This document shows, piece by piece, positions 13,601 through 25,546 of a stretch of 64,000 nucleotides of DNA. The notes under the pieces were generated by a model, which saw only the letters and a program-made list of their open reading frames with translations, had not been told where the DNA came from and did no database searches. This DNA comes from Hymenolepis diminuta. Its lineage: Eukaryota; Platyhelminthes; Cestoda; Cyclophyllidea; Hymenolepididae. A program made the translations under genes and the position numbers. The stretch lies in contig CAADRB010000009.1 of the NCBI GenBank assembly GCA_900708905.1, forward strand, positions 1,076,884 to 1,140,883. Direction: 5' to 3'. Every line of letters starts with the position of its first letter. The stretch's first letter is position 1.

Positions 13601-15216
13601 TAAGAAAATCCATAATTTTGGATACAACGCACGTGCGAATCAGCTGATCGGTAATTCGCGCGAAAAATTCTAGCCCAGATTTAGACACAACCCACGATCC
13701 ACTCCACCTAAGCTAGTGTACATAAAAAAATGGAGATAATTCTAAAAGAAATACATTAACTGTATATGACGATAAAGTAGTATTAGTAGCATGAGAAGTG
13801 TCCTATAACACTATAGGGGTGGGAGAAAAGGAAGTGTTGACAAAACTTGCTGCGTGTATAGGAAAAAGGAGGGGAGGAAGAATGAGGTGGAGAGGAGAAC
13901 AGAGAATGAGAAAGTATCCATTGCTTTACAAGTCTTGTTTTTGTAAGAATTGCTGCCACTCAGTACTTGTACGCGACTTTAGCTTTCTTTTTCTGAGGCT
14001 GGCGTATGGAGGTAGTGTTTATCATTTTGCTTCGTCAGCAGATTTTTCACGAAGCTCATTAGACAACACCGGATGTACAACTATGTTGAAAAGGAAGTCT
14101 GTAAAACAAGTTTACCATGAGCTGGACAGGAAGGAAGGTAGAGATTGGGGAAGACGGGGTAGAAGTTGAAAGTGGCGATCACAGATATTAAAACCAGATC
14201 TTGATACTGCATCCTTTTGTTCTCTCTCAGAACAGAAATAGTATCAAAGATGGCAGATATTATAGGTTATCTACTAACACACTTTCGATCAAGAGCACAC
14301 ACACGTACAGTAAAAGTCAGAAAGAGAAATGAAAGGAAAGTAATGAAAGAAAAATACCACTAGTATTAGAATCACCCAGAATAAATTATGGTCGCGTCTA
14401 AGAACACTGCTTCTTGCTGTTGCTGTTGAAAGACAAGTAGATTCATTCGAGATTTTTACGCCTCTCAGTGAAGTTGACTTGACCAATAAAAGTAGGAAGA
14501 GATTGTCGACTTTCTTTCAATTGTTTAGGGGCAGACAGAGAAAGGAAAAAAGAAATGAAGAGGAAAAACAAGAAGTATCAAACTTTTTGACAGGAGAAGA
14601 CCCTAACATCATAAACAGCCCAGGTAGAAGCACCCTGGACAAAATGCATTTATCAGGTTGAATCAAAATAGACCCCACTATAAGGTGGGAAGAAGGAGAG
14701 GGTGGGAGTGGGGAGCGAGAAATAAAAAGAGATGATGGGAGTCTTTGCATTATAATAAAATAGGTTTTCGTGATGAGGGGGGACACCACGAGAGGGAGGA
14801 AGAGAGACGACAATACGGTGAGGGAGGAAGTGAGAAAGGATTACGTGCATTCACCTTAGCCGATATCAATTTCTGTGCATGGTAAGTGCATGCGTATTTG
14901 ACAAGACAGAGTCAGTGCCTTTCACAGTATTATTTTTTTGAGATCATCCATACACACATACATAGGCACACATTCACACGCATACAACCTTAAGCACGCG
15001 CGCAGTGTGAAGAGAGAGGAATACTGAGAAGACACGCGGTGTGCTTCTATCATCTCATCATGGCTGCCAGAAAGAGATCTCTGTTGGGAAGAGTTGGGAA
15101 CACGGGACAAGGAGGTAAAGGAAAAATTTTGGAGGAGAAGGGAATAATGAGAGAACTAAGAATGGCAAAACGGTAAGTAAAGACGGCGAGTTGAGTCAGA
15201 GTGGGAGAGACAAAAT
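13601..15216 (-). other. GC-elevated, strand-asymmetric 3' flank of the MXD gene
   Basis: This stretch lies immediately downstream of the MXD stop codon. It is visibly less AT-rich than its surroundings and purine-rich on the plus strand (strongest at 14660-14850), so an MXD transcript would be pyrimidine-rich here. Overlapping open frames occur on both strands. The longest (13798-14169, plus strand) starts with GTG, is dominated by Arg/Gly from purine runs, and matches no family I know. I read the region as possible 3' UTR or regulatory DNA. No clear AATAAA signal on the minus strand was found close to the stop. A short ACAC-type repeat lies at about 14949-14990, and GCACGCGCGC at about 14994. 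Confidence 0.4.
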
Positions 15217-16875
15217 TCAATAGGCCTTGAAGTATTCACTGCCACAATTAGAGGCAGCAGTGTAGACCACCTCTTCAGTATTGGAAATTACTGGTGGTTC
15301 CATTTTGACAGCCGATTGATCATCTGAAGCACTCGTCGCTGTAATGACTTCCTCGAACCCTGAGTCAGAACTGCTTGCGTCATAGGCATCCGTTGGGCTC
15401 ATTCCTGTGGTGCCAACTGACGTTTTCTCCTCCGATTTGTTGCGATGGTATACTGCATAGGTCGTTGTCTTCGTCGTTCCTGATGCCACAACTGAATCCG
15501 GGATGGCTTTCGACATTTCAGTCTTAGTTGTGACAACTGGCGAAGCGTAACGATGATTATCAATTGCACAGAATTGGGGCAAAATGCTATACATGTTTGA
15601 AGGCATGTGGCGCGATCCGTAATCCATCTCGGAATCTTCTGGAAACACAGAAAAAGGCAATAGTGAAAATAACATACAAAGACCACGATCGTCTGATAGC
15701 ATAGGTCCATTTAGGGGTAATTAAATCAATCAACCTGGAGGAGTATACTGCTATTTTTTCGGGACTACGCAGTTATATCATAATCACGAGATGTAGTATG
15801 CCGAGTTCAAAAACGCATAATCCGATGAAGGATTGGTTAAATGCACTAATTGTATTAAAAATTAATGATAGTATCTCATATTAGATTAACATAGTTAATT
15901 CCATTTATATATTATTAAGTCACAATGTCCGAAAAAAAGTATTGAGGTTAAATATAAAAGGTTATCAAAATTCTAGACATGACCCCGAAATTTCACGCTT
16001 CTAGTTCCAAGCACGCGACAGATAATGAGTTCAATAATAGAATAAATGATTATACAATAAGTCATAAAGGCCATGTGTAGAGTAGGGGAATATATGAGGA
16101 TACCCACCGGAAGAGGTCGTTAGAACTGAGCACTCAGAGTAGTTCCTATTGCGTTCACGCCAATTTTGAATTTTCTGGGTGCCATTACGTTTCGCTTCAA
16201 TCTTTTTACGTAAAGCTTGGCGACGTTTCATGAGTTGTGAAAATCGATGCTTTTCACCGTCCTCACACGCCTCAAGATATTCGTTTCTTTGTTGCAGTTG
16301 CTATAGTTATCAAAATATATGACGCATTAAGGCAAGCAATTAGAAAACGATCAAATATAAATCAATATCGAACATGAATCATACCTGAATGGTTGAAGTT
16401 GCCTTTCTTAAAACCGTTAGAGTAGTGATCCTGGGAGCCTCGCTATCAAAAACTAAAAGTTCCTTCAGGGCATCCATACAGGTTCGTAAATGCGCACGCC
16501 TGTTTTAAATCACATTAGAAGATAGCTGAAAGAGATGCATACCGGCTTTTTTCAAGCTCATTGTGGGTACTTCTCGTTGAGGGAGCATTCCGTCTATGTA
16601 CAGACGAAAATGAATAGGTTGAATAATGTGTAGCACCATCATCATAAAGGTGCCTGCTTGATCCATTACGCGTTTCCCACCGCTCTGAGTGGTGATACGC
16701 ACTTTTTGATGACTCTAAATGCAAACAAAACAAAGAAAGCATGTAAAACACGTGTTTCGTGAGAAAATCATATGGAGATACATAAAGGCTAGACGAATAA
16801 GAACTAACCTCGATCTATCTTCTCTGCAGCCTGGAGCAATAGTAGGAGACCATCTTGTAAGGGAGATTCACTCAT
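15217..16875 (-). CDS. mxd: MAX dimerization protein (MXD/MAD family), bHLH-leucine zipper repressor, 322 aa, five coding exons
   Basis: Known for the family: MXD proteins pair with MAX, bind CACGTG E-boxes in the nucleus and recruit SIN3-HDAC, opposing MYC. Seen: coding exons 16875-16809, 16714-16543, 16499-16385, 16300-16108 and 15638-15217. All borders are GT-AG, phases agree, and the total is 969 bases. Residues 10-22 (LLLLLQAAEKIDR) match the SIN3-interaction helix. Residues 70-118 form the bHLH, with THNELEKSRRAHLR at 72-85 holding the His, Glu and Arg that read the E-box. The loop, RITTL at 103-107, is of MXD rather than MNT type. Zipper leucines sit at 120, 127, 141 and 148, with Glu at 134. 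The tail is Ser/Thr-rich with SSSDSGFEE (271-279) and a sumoylation-like VKME (293-296). ATG 16875 is the first in frame after an upstream stop. At 322 residues it is longer than vertebrate MXDs (about 220), mostly in the tail. No other gene overlaps it. Confidence 0.92.
16746..16757. promoter_or_regulatory. Palindromic E-box in intron 1 of the MXD gene
   Basis: AAACACGTGTTT is a perfect 12-base palindrome around the canonical CACGTG site bound by MAX-MXD and MYC-MAX dimers. It lies in the first intron, about 120 bases after the start codon in gene orientation. Binding and self-regulation are inferred from the family's known site preference. Confidence 0.45.
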
Positions 16876-17660
16876 CAGGGGAACTCGAACCCAAAGAATC
16901 TAAACACAAGCCGCTACAAATGGGAGTGCTACCTAGACGCGTAATTTATAACAAGCTTCGTGTGTCTTATTGGCTAGCGCTCGCAATCAATAGAGCCACT
17001 GAAAACATAGCTCGTGGTTGACGCACTAAGCCTAAACCAATCAGATGCTACCCTTGGTTATACTACGCACCCACACAGTGATACGCTCGCAGCCCAAGCT
17101 AAGACGCACGTAACGCAGAGATGATTACGAAGTTTGTTATGGAAAATCCTTGCCACTGAGCCTAATGTGGTAGTCACGTGTAAATTTATTTCATTAGACT
17201 ATCTTTTTCTTTTATTAACGATTTGTCCAGCGCTACGGTATTCAGAAAAGTCTAAACATTCCTAAATTCACTGGATATTACTAAGTACAGAATACATAGA
17301 TAAAAAGGTATAATTTTAAACTTATTATTCCTCATAGATCTGTACAAAAACTATATTTGATTCTGCAAAATTGGTATACTAGCGTTTTGTGTACAAACTA
17401 ATTATTATACTAATAAAGTTGTATTTCAATCGATATAACAATTTAAAATTCAATATTTCTCCTGTAGTCAATAATTATCCTGCGTTTGTTCATAAAAAGC
17501 GGGAAATTGGAATCTGTAATCGGATTTTTTCGCATTTTCCTCAAGGATAACAGTGGTGTGGAGACACTTTATCACGAGATTTTCCTACACGTGTCTTAGA
17601 TTTGCCAAGTGTGATTGGTTCGCTTAAGGTCATCTAAACTGAATTTCTATTGGTCTGCGA
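16876..17660 (-). promoter_or_regulatory. Probable promoter region of the MXD gene
   Basis: The DNA upstream of the MXD start contains CCAAT-type boxes (plus-strand ATTGG at 16969-16973, 17614-17618 and 17649-17653; CCAAT at 17037-17041). It also has two canonical E-boxes, CACGTG at 17175-17180 and 17588-17593. GC content is raised between 16920 and 17120. No convincing TATA box is seen, so the start site cannot be placed. The plus-strand frame at 16719-17021 is a shadow of the gene. Confidence 0.4.
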
Positions 17661-20519
17661 TTTAGCAGTCTGTAAAGCTGCAAAATGAATTTCTAAACTT
17701 GGGTAAATTCTTCCCGTCGTAGTTGTTTTAATAACAGCCAAAAACTGAAATAAGCCTTATTTCACATACTGTATCCCATTTTTAGACAGCATAATAGTGT
17801 TTATAAATTATTATTACATCATATGATTACATTTTGTGTATTTTGTAGGCGTACAAAATAACAGAAATCAAGTGTGGACCATTACGAACCATAGTCAAAC
17901 TTAGTTCATTTGTATAACTTGCCCTAATACTAGATTAATGTTCACAAAAGGTTTCAAATGCTCAAGTTCGTATTTTTAAGATTTCGAAACTAGACGGTTT
18001 ATTTACATTGAGATTGACGTCACATTAAATGAGATTTATTTTTACCAAAACATATCATTATCTCACATACTGATGGCGCCTTTTAGCACTAAAGTTTAAT
18101 CGATCGGTTTAATTTAATAGTAATATTCTCATGATTGCGTGTAAACGCATACTCGGCAGTTGTAGGATTACACACGACATTCTCAATGAGAGAAAAACTT
18201 TATTAAAGCGTTCTTTAAAATCTATAAAAATGAGTTTTTGTCAAACAGTAATGAGTTTAAGTGCATTCCGTCATAAAAAAGAACATGGCGTTTGTAAATA
18301 CAACGTTAATTTTCCTCTACTTAACACGAATTTTGTGATGGAAAATGTTAACGATAGAAAGTTAGAGATTAAGTAACTTTTCAAATTAGGGATTTTCTTT
18401 TCTTAACACATTTAGTAGAGTAAAGTTTAACTGCTCGTGCTGGGGGGTAAAAAAGTCGCTACGTCAAGAAAGAAGATTCCCTTCTTGAAGGCGCTTGAAA
18501 ATTTTAACTTTTGTGTGGTAATTTGCTTGAAACCTTGTTGCAGTGAGGTTTTGATTTTTATTCTTTGGGTGGTAACTGCTGAATCACATACATAGAAGAG
18601 AAATACAACCTAAATCGCCAGCCAGCTACGTTTGACGAGCTATAAAGTGCCCTAGTTCACGGGCCAACAGTCTCTGTTTTTTATTGAGAGACAAATTTGC
18701 AACATTAGGGAACTGGAGAGTGAAAAGAAGAGAGTTTAAGGAAGAAGAGTTTTAAATTTGCACACATTTAGCAGTCGATCAGTCAGCAAGTGTACACACA
18801 GATGGTTAAACCAGGTCTATCATAAAATCGCAATCAGTTTACCATCTGGTAGTACCTCTCCCCTCATCCCCATCCTTCCAAACCTACTCCTCCTTAATCA
18901 CCCCTCATCTCATCCCCTTTCACTCTACCACCCTCGTGGTATCCTCTTGTTAGGTCAATCCCACAGCAGCGGGGAGTACTTACGCCACGTAAGCTCTGTG
19001 CGTGTGTTTTATGTAGTATTTAGAGTGCGAAATAGGCCATAAGAAGTGGGTAAGTCAAGCTTAATCATTTGGAAAAACCCTGTACACTCCTTCATACGAA
19101 AAAATGAAAGTACTTATGTGAAACCAGAAACAGAAATCTACTTATTTCTTTTAATAGTAGTATCCATAACTAACAAATGGAGGCTTTCAATATCCATATG
19201 TTCAATTTAGAAGCACGTGGACTAAGAGAAGGAGATAGAATCAGTTTAACGATCTCCAATTTGAGCTTATCAATATTCATCTTAATGGATCTTGAACAAA
19301 ATGGGGTTAAGTAGGGGGCAGGAAGGGGTGGAAATATGGTGGATCTGAAATATTCATGTCGAGTTTTAAGGTCGATGAGTCTCACAGACTGAAATATTTC
19401 ACAGGAGAAGCATAATTCAAATAAACCATGACATATCTTTTTCTTCGTCTGCTTTTCAATAAATTCAATTTCTAGGTAATGCATTATCATCAAGTGTTGA
19501 TCGATATTTTGATGGTTATTGAATTTTATCATATCAGATTTCAGTAGAGTAATGAGGACGAAGCTTACTGACTAATATTGGCTAAATACGAGGCTCTAGG
19601 ATAAAAGTCAAGACAAAAGTCAGGAATCACTTTCCATATTTTTAGGTTGGCTAAACTTACACTACCTGAACCTACACTGTTCACCTATTAGTTGCTATCC
19701 CCAATCCCTAATATAAAATGTTTTTATGAGGGGCTTCAGGGAGAAAGCAAATTCAGTTCTGAAGAAAGTTATTGGGGAATCTTATGAAATACCCAGAAAA
19801 TGAAAAGGAAGTGCCAAGCCGTCTTTTCTAATTTAAGCTGAATATTGGTAAGTTATAACTTCAAACTATGCATCAGCTGTAGTCTAGATTATCTAGCTGA
19901 AGGAATATTTTAATATATTTATTATCATATATATATATATAAAGACAAAACATATATTTTCCATGGGAAAGTGAATAAAATCTGCAAACAGCAAAAACAA
20001 ATTAGTAATAATGGAGAACGGATCAAAAAGAGGACAAGAATAGAGTTTGGATACCAAAGGAATCTTTCTTTACTTGATTTTTGGAATCAGGTTGTACGCT
20101 ATCTACTTAATGGTTGGTTCACTTTCTAAACACAGAATTTCATGATTTAGCCCATTAGATTACTAAGAAAAGTCTTGGAAACACGACGTCCGGGCCTTAG
20201 TAATCAACTGATTAAATAGGACGGTTGGTCTCACAGCTTAAGTTCATTTTTTTCCAAAAGTCGAGAAAGCAGACCGGTCTTACATGATATTAACATTGCA
20301 AAGCTGACTCTAACTTCTACTCTCTAAGTCTACACTTATAAATATTAAAATTTTCATGTCTAACTATAAGAGAGAAGATACTAAAGCGTGACGGTCTCGC
20401 CAATATTGATCAGTACTTGTGGTATCAAAAGGTGAGCATTTAATCTTTACAAGAGTCTAGGTGTCTTCCTTTTCCTTCAGTATCAGCTAAGAAGCTAATA
20501 TTAATAAATTCAATCACCA
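17661..20519. other. Non-genic AT-rich DNA
   Basis: No secure gene. A short (AT)n microsatellite lies at about 19927-19942. GC-rich pyrimidine runs occur at 18845-18960. One unusually long minus-strand frame at 19170-19532 is listed separately. Confidence 0.4.
19170..19532 (-). CDS. Hypothetical protein, 120 aa, unsupported single-exon frame
   Basis: This is the longest frame in the window that begins with a true ATG and lies outside the MXD gene. It shows no signal peptide, membrane segment or domain that I recognise. There is a basic patch (EKQTKKK) near residue 30 and a Pro-rich stretch (FPPLPAPYLTPF) near residue 70. Given the high stop-codon density of AT-rich DNA, a frame of this length is uncommon but not improbable in 64 kb on two strands. 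There is no promoter, splice or neighbourhood evidence. Treat it as a candidate only. Confidence 0.15.
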   Translation of the reverse strand: MIKFNNHQNIDQHLMIMHYLEIEFIEKQTKKKICHGLFELCFSCEIFQSVRLIDLKTRHEYFRSTIFPPLPAPYLTPFCSRSIKMNIDKLKLEIVKLILSPSLSPRASKLNIWILKASIC

Positions 20520-20830
20520 ATATTTGCCTGGGGAGGGGTGAACGCACGTTGAGGCTTAAGTCCACACATTGCCGAATGCCGGAAGCAATTAGCTCAGTGT
20601 TTGAATTCCACGCGAGGTCTCCGTACGTACGTGCCTATTTATCTCTCAGTTTCATGATTTCTTTCGCTATCTTTCTCGTCTTGTGTGGGGGCTCTGTGAA
20701 TCATCATGATTCGGTCAAATGCGTTTAAAAAGCGGCATGCGTTTTGACCTCCCTCGGGTCATGACTCTGTGAACGCAAATGACTCCCTGTGCGAAACCTG
20801 TAAAATCTCTCTCGGGTAAACAGGCCTATT
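20520..20830. promoter_or_regulatory. Palindrome-rich GC island, possible enhancer
   Basis: This is a compositional island in AT-rich DNA, packed with dyads. GAATCATCATGATTC at 20698-20712 is a perfect odd palindrome. GGTCAAA (20713-20719) is inverted as TTTGACC (20743-20749). GTCATGAC lies at 20758-20765 within GGTCATGACT, and ACGTACGT near 20625. GGTCA/TGACC is the core half-site of nuclear receptors, and GGTCATGACC is its zero-spaced inverted form. A nuclear-receptor enhancer is my inference. No coding frame is supported. Confidence 0.35.
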
Positions 20831-23800
20831 TAACCATTAATTAATAAATTGTTCAATTTTCGGTTTATCTTAAGGATCTATTATTGAGAGATAGAGATTA
20901 ATGTGAACGAATTTCGACTGTTTGAGGAAGAAGCACTAAATGGACTACAAAATCATAAACTTTCTATGGGAAATCTAAACGATTTGACCATTTTAATTTT
21001 AGTTTTTGGAAAAATACCCAAACAACACAAATATCAAAGTAGGATCTCGTTTCATCGGGATTTTACTTAAAATGTTGGGTACGTTATAGGATAACCTTCG
21101 CCAAATCTTCCAGCTAAAATGCTGCGCTCAATTTTAGTTGATCGATATTTACTCGATAGTTTGTTGTATTCAAAGTTGATTAATTTGGTAAACGCTAGAT
21201 CGCAGTTGTGTAATAATCGCCCAGAACATCATAATCTAAATTTCATTTACATATTTCTTTTCTTGCCGCCTTTTCGTATTTAACTTTCAATAACATCAAC
21301 GATAGGGTTTGTGCACCTCAGTGCCTCTACGAACTGTGAAACATCTTAGTAATATACTACTTATATCAGTGGAACTATTAATTTATGAATAACTGATTAA
21401 TGGTATTGTGAGTTAAAAGTTGCAAGTTAGAGTGGAATAATTTAACTAAATGAGAACTATTGAAATTCGGTGAATTTGAGGAAGTCTTATTGTTTATTTT
21501 CACTAAGAGAACAAATCAATTATTATTTATAACTTTCTCAAAGCTTATCATAAGCGTAGAAATTGTAGCAGAGTGAACATTTCAAATTTTTAATGCTACT
21601 TTGGGATAAAGGTGTTTACAAAGTCTTGTTCTTATCGGTTATTCTAAATATATAATTTAGCTATTAAACTATTTTTGGACCATGCTCTATAAGGTTATTG
21701 ATAATGGAAAGATAGTGGATTAAGCAGCATCTGTAGAACATAATAAAACATTCCAACTGTTCCCAACACACCCCTATCACAACGAAACTGCGAAATTGGG
21801 ATACTATAATTCAGACCTAAACGCAGAAGAATCACAAGACACTTTAAATAGTGCCTTGAAATGGAGACCACCTGCACATTCTTGATTTGAAAGAACGCAT
21901 TTTTCTTTTTATTAATCAGCCATGCGAAATATGTAATCGCTAAATACTATAAAATTTTAATTTGTATGCAGGATCACCTGTAATTAAGGTATCTATGGAA
22001 ACTATGCATACGATATATATCTCCTCAGTAATCTGATATTTGTCCATTCGAGCGTGCGAAGCTACCTTAGTAATGCCATATGAGATGCGTAAATACACAT
22101 GACGGATGATGGAAGTCCTAAGAATAATTTGAATTCCTAATAGATGAGAAAAATGAAATCATTAACCACTTGATAAAACAACTAGCCTAAATGGTATTCA
22201 TTCAGTACCCTATTGTTTAGAATAAACTTCAATGTATTCACGATAATTTATATCGATTTTTAATGCATTAGTTTGTGTGTTTGTGAGAGATCTAAAGTCA
22301 CTTAAAATTCACCAGGTTTTGATCGATTGCAAACAACACGCATGCATGTGTGTGTTTATTCACGTTGGAAATCACTTAAAACGAAGGGCCTATTTTGTGC
22401 ATGAATATAAAATGACTTCCACATCAGATTTTAAAGATCTCACTGATTTAGCACTTCTTTTGAGAGTTATGATGAACTTGCACCCTTAGAGAAAAATCAA
22501 CGTCGCGGAAGCAAGAAATCGTTTGATAAAATCAATTGTCTAGGTCACCTCGTAAAATAGTGATTTTTTTACGCAGAAAGAAGCAAGAAAAACGTGATTT
22601 ATTCCTAGAGAAAAAACACCAGACTCCATACCGCAACGCATAAATGACCATAAACACATTTCCGTACATGTGCACATGTTATCTGCAAGCAATCCTAGTG
22701 TCAAAAATAAACAAATTGAAATCGGAGGTATATGTCGAAACATTTTTTGCGATTAAATTCAAATTTGCTCTTTTGGCCTAGACTGGATTTACTAAGTCAG
22801 GGCGGGGACTAAAATTAAATTAGTCCTTACTGTAAATGTGTAGAGGGGTTTTATCTTAATTGAAATCTAACCGAAGGGTGAACGTTCCCTCAGACTAGTC
22901 AACCTTTCAAAAATAACATTCCTAAAAAACACCTGAAAAAATGAAAATCACGTTGACAGATAGGTCATCGGGGGAAATCGGCAGTTTTTTAGAATCAACT
23001 TAAATCCTATCAAGAGGAATCTAGGTGGCTTAAAATTAACCCTCATAAAGGCAGGAAGAGGATGCAGCCATTACTATCTGTGAATATTTCCGTTGCAGAC
23101 GGCATAAACACAGAGTGGGTAATAAATTCTGCTCTTAATGCCCTACCGAGAATATTGGCTTCCTATGAAGGAGTAACACATATTATTGCCGCTTTGAGAG
23201 ACTCCTAGGTAGTTCAAAGGAAGGACATAAAATTCCAAGCACAGCATATCTTAGCGTGATTACGTGTTGTAAAAATACCGGCTGAATAGACCAGGTGGAG
23301 AGCGGAGAAACAACTAAATAAACTTGAGATTTAACAAGACAGACACAATAGTAATAGTAATGTTTCACAGTTTCAACTGATATTTTACGACGACGAGATT
23401 GAATGGAAACAAAATTAATAATTATTTATCCAAGACATATCTTAATACATGAAAGATACAGGAGGAATGAATAATGTATTAACAAATATCCTAATCAACC
23501 CCTTCCTGAACGAGGTACTACTCTTTATCGTAAATTAGTTATATCAGCAGATTAGAGTTCCCACTGCTAGTATAAGATAGTTGCTCTAGGCTACTAAAAT
23601 GATATAATTACTACAATTTATTACTTCTAACCATAGTAATACAAAGAAATAATACAGTCTTTATTTGTGGAAAGCAAATAAAGCTGGTTAATAGAGAGTC
23701 CACTAAAAGATAAAGAGGAGATGGTCGAAAAGATATTGAGAGTAAAGTCAAATCTTACTTCAGTTGATTTTTCATTCGGCTAGATTGCGTGCCAAAATTC

Positions 23801-25380
23801 AAATTTCATTATTTGTTCCGTGGAGCGAATCATCGGTCACAATATCTAATTCTTGTTGACCTGTTGTTTAATAATAGTGGAGATCCCGCCACTTTATTTT
23901 ACTTTTCTTTTAAAGTCTGAGAAAGCAGAACTAGCCCATATGAAATTCTGCAGCTTACGGATGTTAATCTAGCAGAGCTGCAATGGCTATCCACAATTTA
24001 ATCAACTGGTCAATTTGAATTTGTAGAGTATTCAAAACTTTTGGTTTCCTGGATTTATTCTCTATTTCTACTCGGGCCTCACTCTCTACTTCGTGTTTTG
24101 ATATTTTCCAAATACTCAAGATATCAGAGCGATGAGGGTTAAAAGTAAGGGCCAAATCTCGAAACTTCGATTGATCTAGTTATTTTTCGGTTATTAATAA
24201 TGTTAGCTTATATTTTACCCAAAATATTTGGGCTTGAATGAATCGATAGTACCGGAACCTTTACACATAAATAATTCGGTTTGAATATTATCAATAACTT
24301 AGTTGCTAACTGCAAAAATTTCTTGTTTTTATAATTTACAAAATGTTTGGGTTAATAAAGTTTTACATTCTTTTTCCCCATCCTACGATTTTGAAATACC
24401 TGAGTTGCTGAGCTATCCACTACTAATAAAAGCAATTTCCATAAAATACAAAACACCTTCCCCTTTTCTGATGTTGTCACTATTGAAGCTTAGTAATAAC
24501 TGAAGTTTTAATCCACTAGATTCTCTTAAAACTAGAGTTAAAATGTAGAAGAGTAAACGTGATTGGAAGTCTTTTCCATTCCTACTAATTAAATTAACAT
24601 CGTAGCTAACATTGGAAAATTTAGACATTTTGGGATAGGCATTACTAACCTACTGATTTAATCAAATCAACTCTTAGCACTTTTGGAGTCAAGCAAAATC
24701 AATATACTGAATCTTTAGATGGAAAGCAGAGAGAGAAAAAGAAGTTTTTAAGACGTCCTTAGTCGCTGTCGGATTATAACAAATGTAACTCAACCTCTGG
24801 AAGACTTATGAGGAGAAGAATGTTCAGTGATGAACAAATTGACAAAATTATACATTGGAAAAGCTGAGGAGGAAGAGAGTGTTTGAAGGGTTGTTTCGTT
24901 ATCCCACATAAAGGGATTGTGAAAGTAAAATAGTAAATATAAATATATATGTATATATTCAGTAATTTTGAAAATGTGAATTAAATTATATTTTTTATAT
25001 AAAATGTATTTTTTCTAATCGTAACCTTAATGAGAATATGTGCTGTTTCAAGACTAAAACCCAAACTCAATGGACAAAATATCTCAGCGATTAAAGTTGA
25101 ATACGTAAACTGTGTCAGCAAGAAGTTAAAATCGATTGGAAAACTTAAGAATTAGGAAACAACGTTTCTTATCGATTTTAAACCGGTAAATTTGCACTTT
25201 GCATTAGCGAATAGTGTTTTAATAATGAGGTAACAATAAATATGAAAAGAGAGAGTAAGCTAAAAATTACTTTTCTTATCGATTAAATTGAACGTTGATA
25301 AGCCGATAAATGCTTAGTATAATTAGTTATTATTTGTTGGAGTTCCTTACATATTTACGTATTTAGCTTGCCATTCAAAT
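20831..25380. other. Non-genic AT-rich DNA
   Basis: No gene, RNA gene or repeat copy is recognised. Open frames of 60-70 codons occur on both strands at the frequency expected of AT-rich sequence. Confidence 0.45.
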
Positions 25381-25412
25381 CCACACTCTCATCCCGCCTC
25401 AAATAATATTTG

Positions 25413-25420
25413 TATATAAA
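25413..25420 (+). promoter_or_regulatory. TATA-box-like element at the head of a GC-rich island
   Basis: TATATAAA is followed by a CCAAT (25432-25436) and a CACGTG (25441-25446), then an abrupt change to CpG-containing, purine-rich sequence lasting to about 25540. The arrangement fits a core promoter reading to the right, with initiation near 25440-25450. The CCAAT would then lie downstream of the TATA box, which is not the usual order, so the call is tentative. Confidence 0.35.
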
Positions 25421-25546
25421 CGCAGACGCGACCAATCATTCACGTGCCTTGACAATACGCGAGAGAGCCAGAGAGCAAACGGCGCAAACGGAGAGAATAT
25501 AGGAGACGGCGCAGATAGCTGTGCTAGAGACGACGGCTCATAGTGT

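Noticed and set aside
13798..14169. Plus-strand open frame of 123 codons
   Set aside because: It starts with GTG, and its Arg/Gly/Glu-rich parts are translations of purine runs. There is no domain, and it lies in the probable 3' flank of MXD.
16719..17021. Plus-strand open frame of 100 codons
   Set aside because: It is antisense to MXD exon 1 and the promoter. The minus-strand gene explains the reduced stop density.
20089..20099. Second mariner terminal repeat (ATCAGGTTGTA)
   Set aside because: Similarity to 63055 ends after about ten bases, and no transposase remnant lies near.
20580..20640. Possible tRNA gene (TTAGCTCAGTGTTT looks like a D-arm)
   Set aside because: No anticodon stem, T-arm or matching acceptor stem follows.
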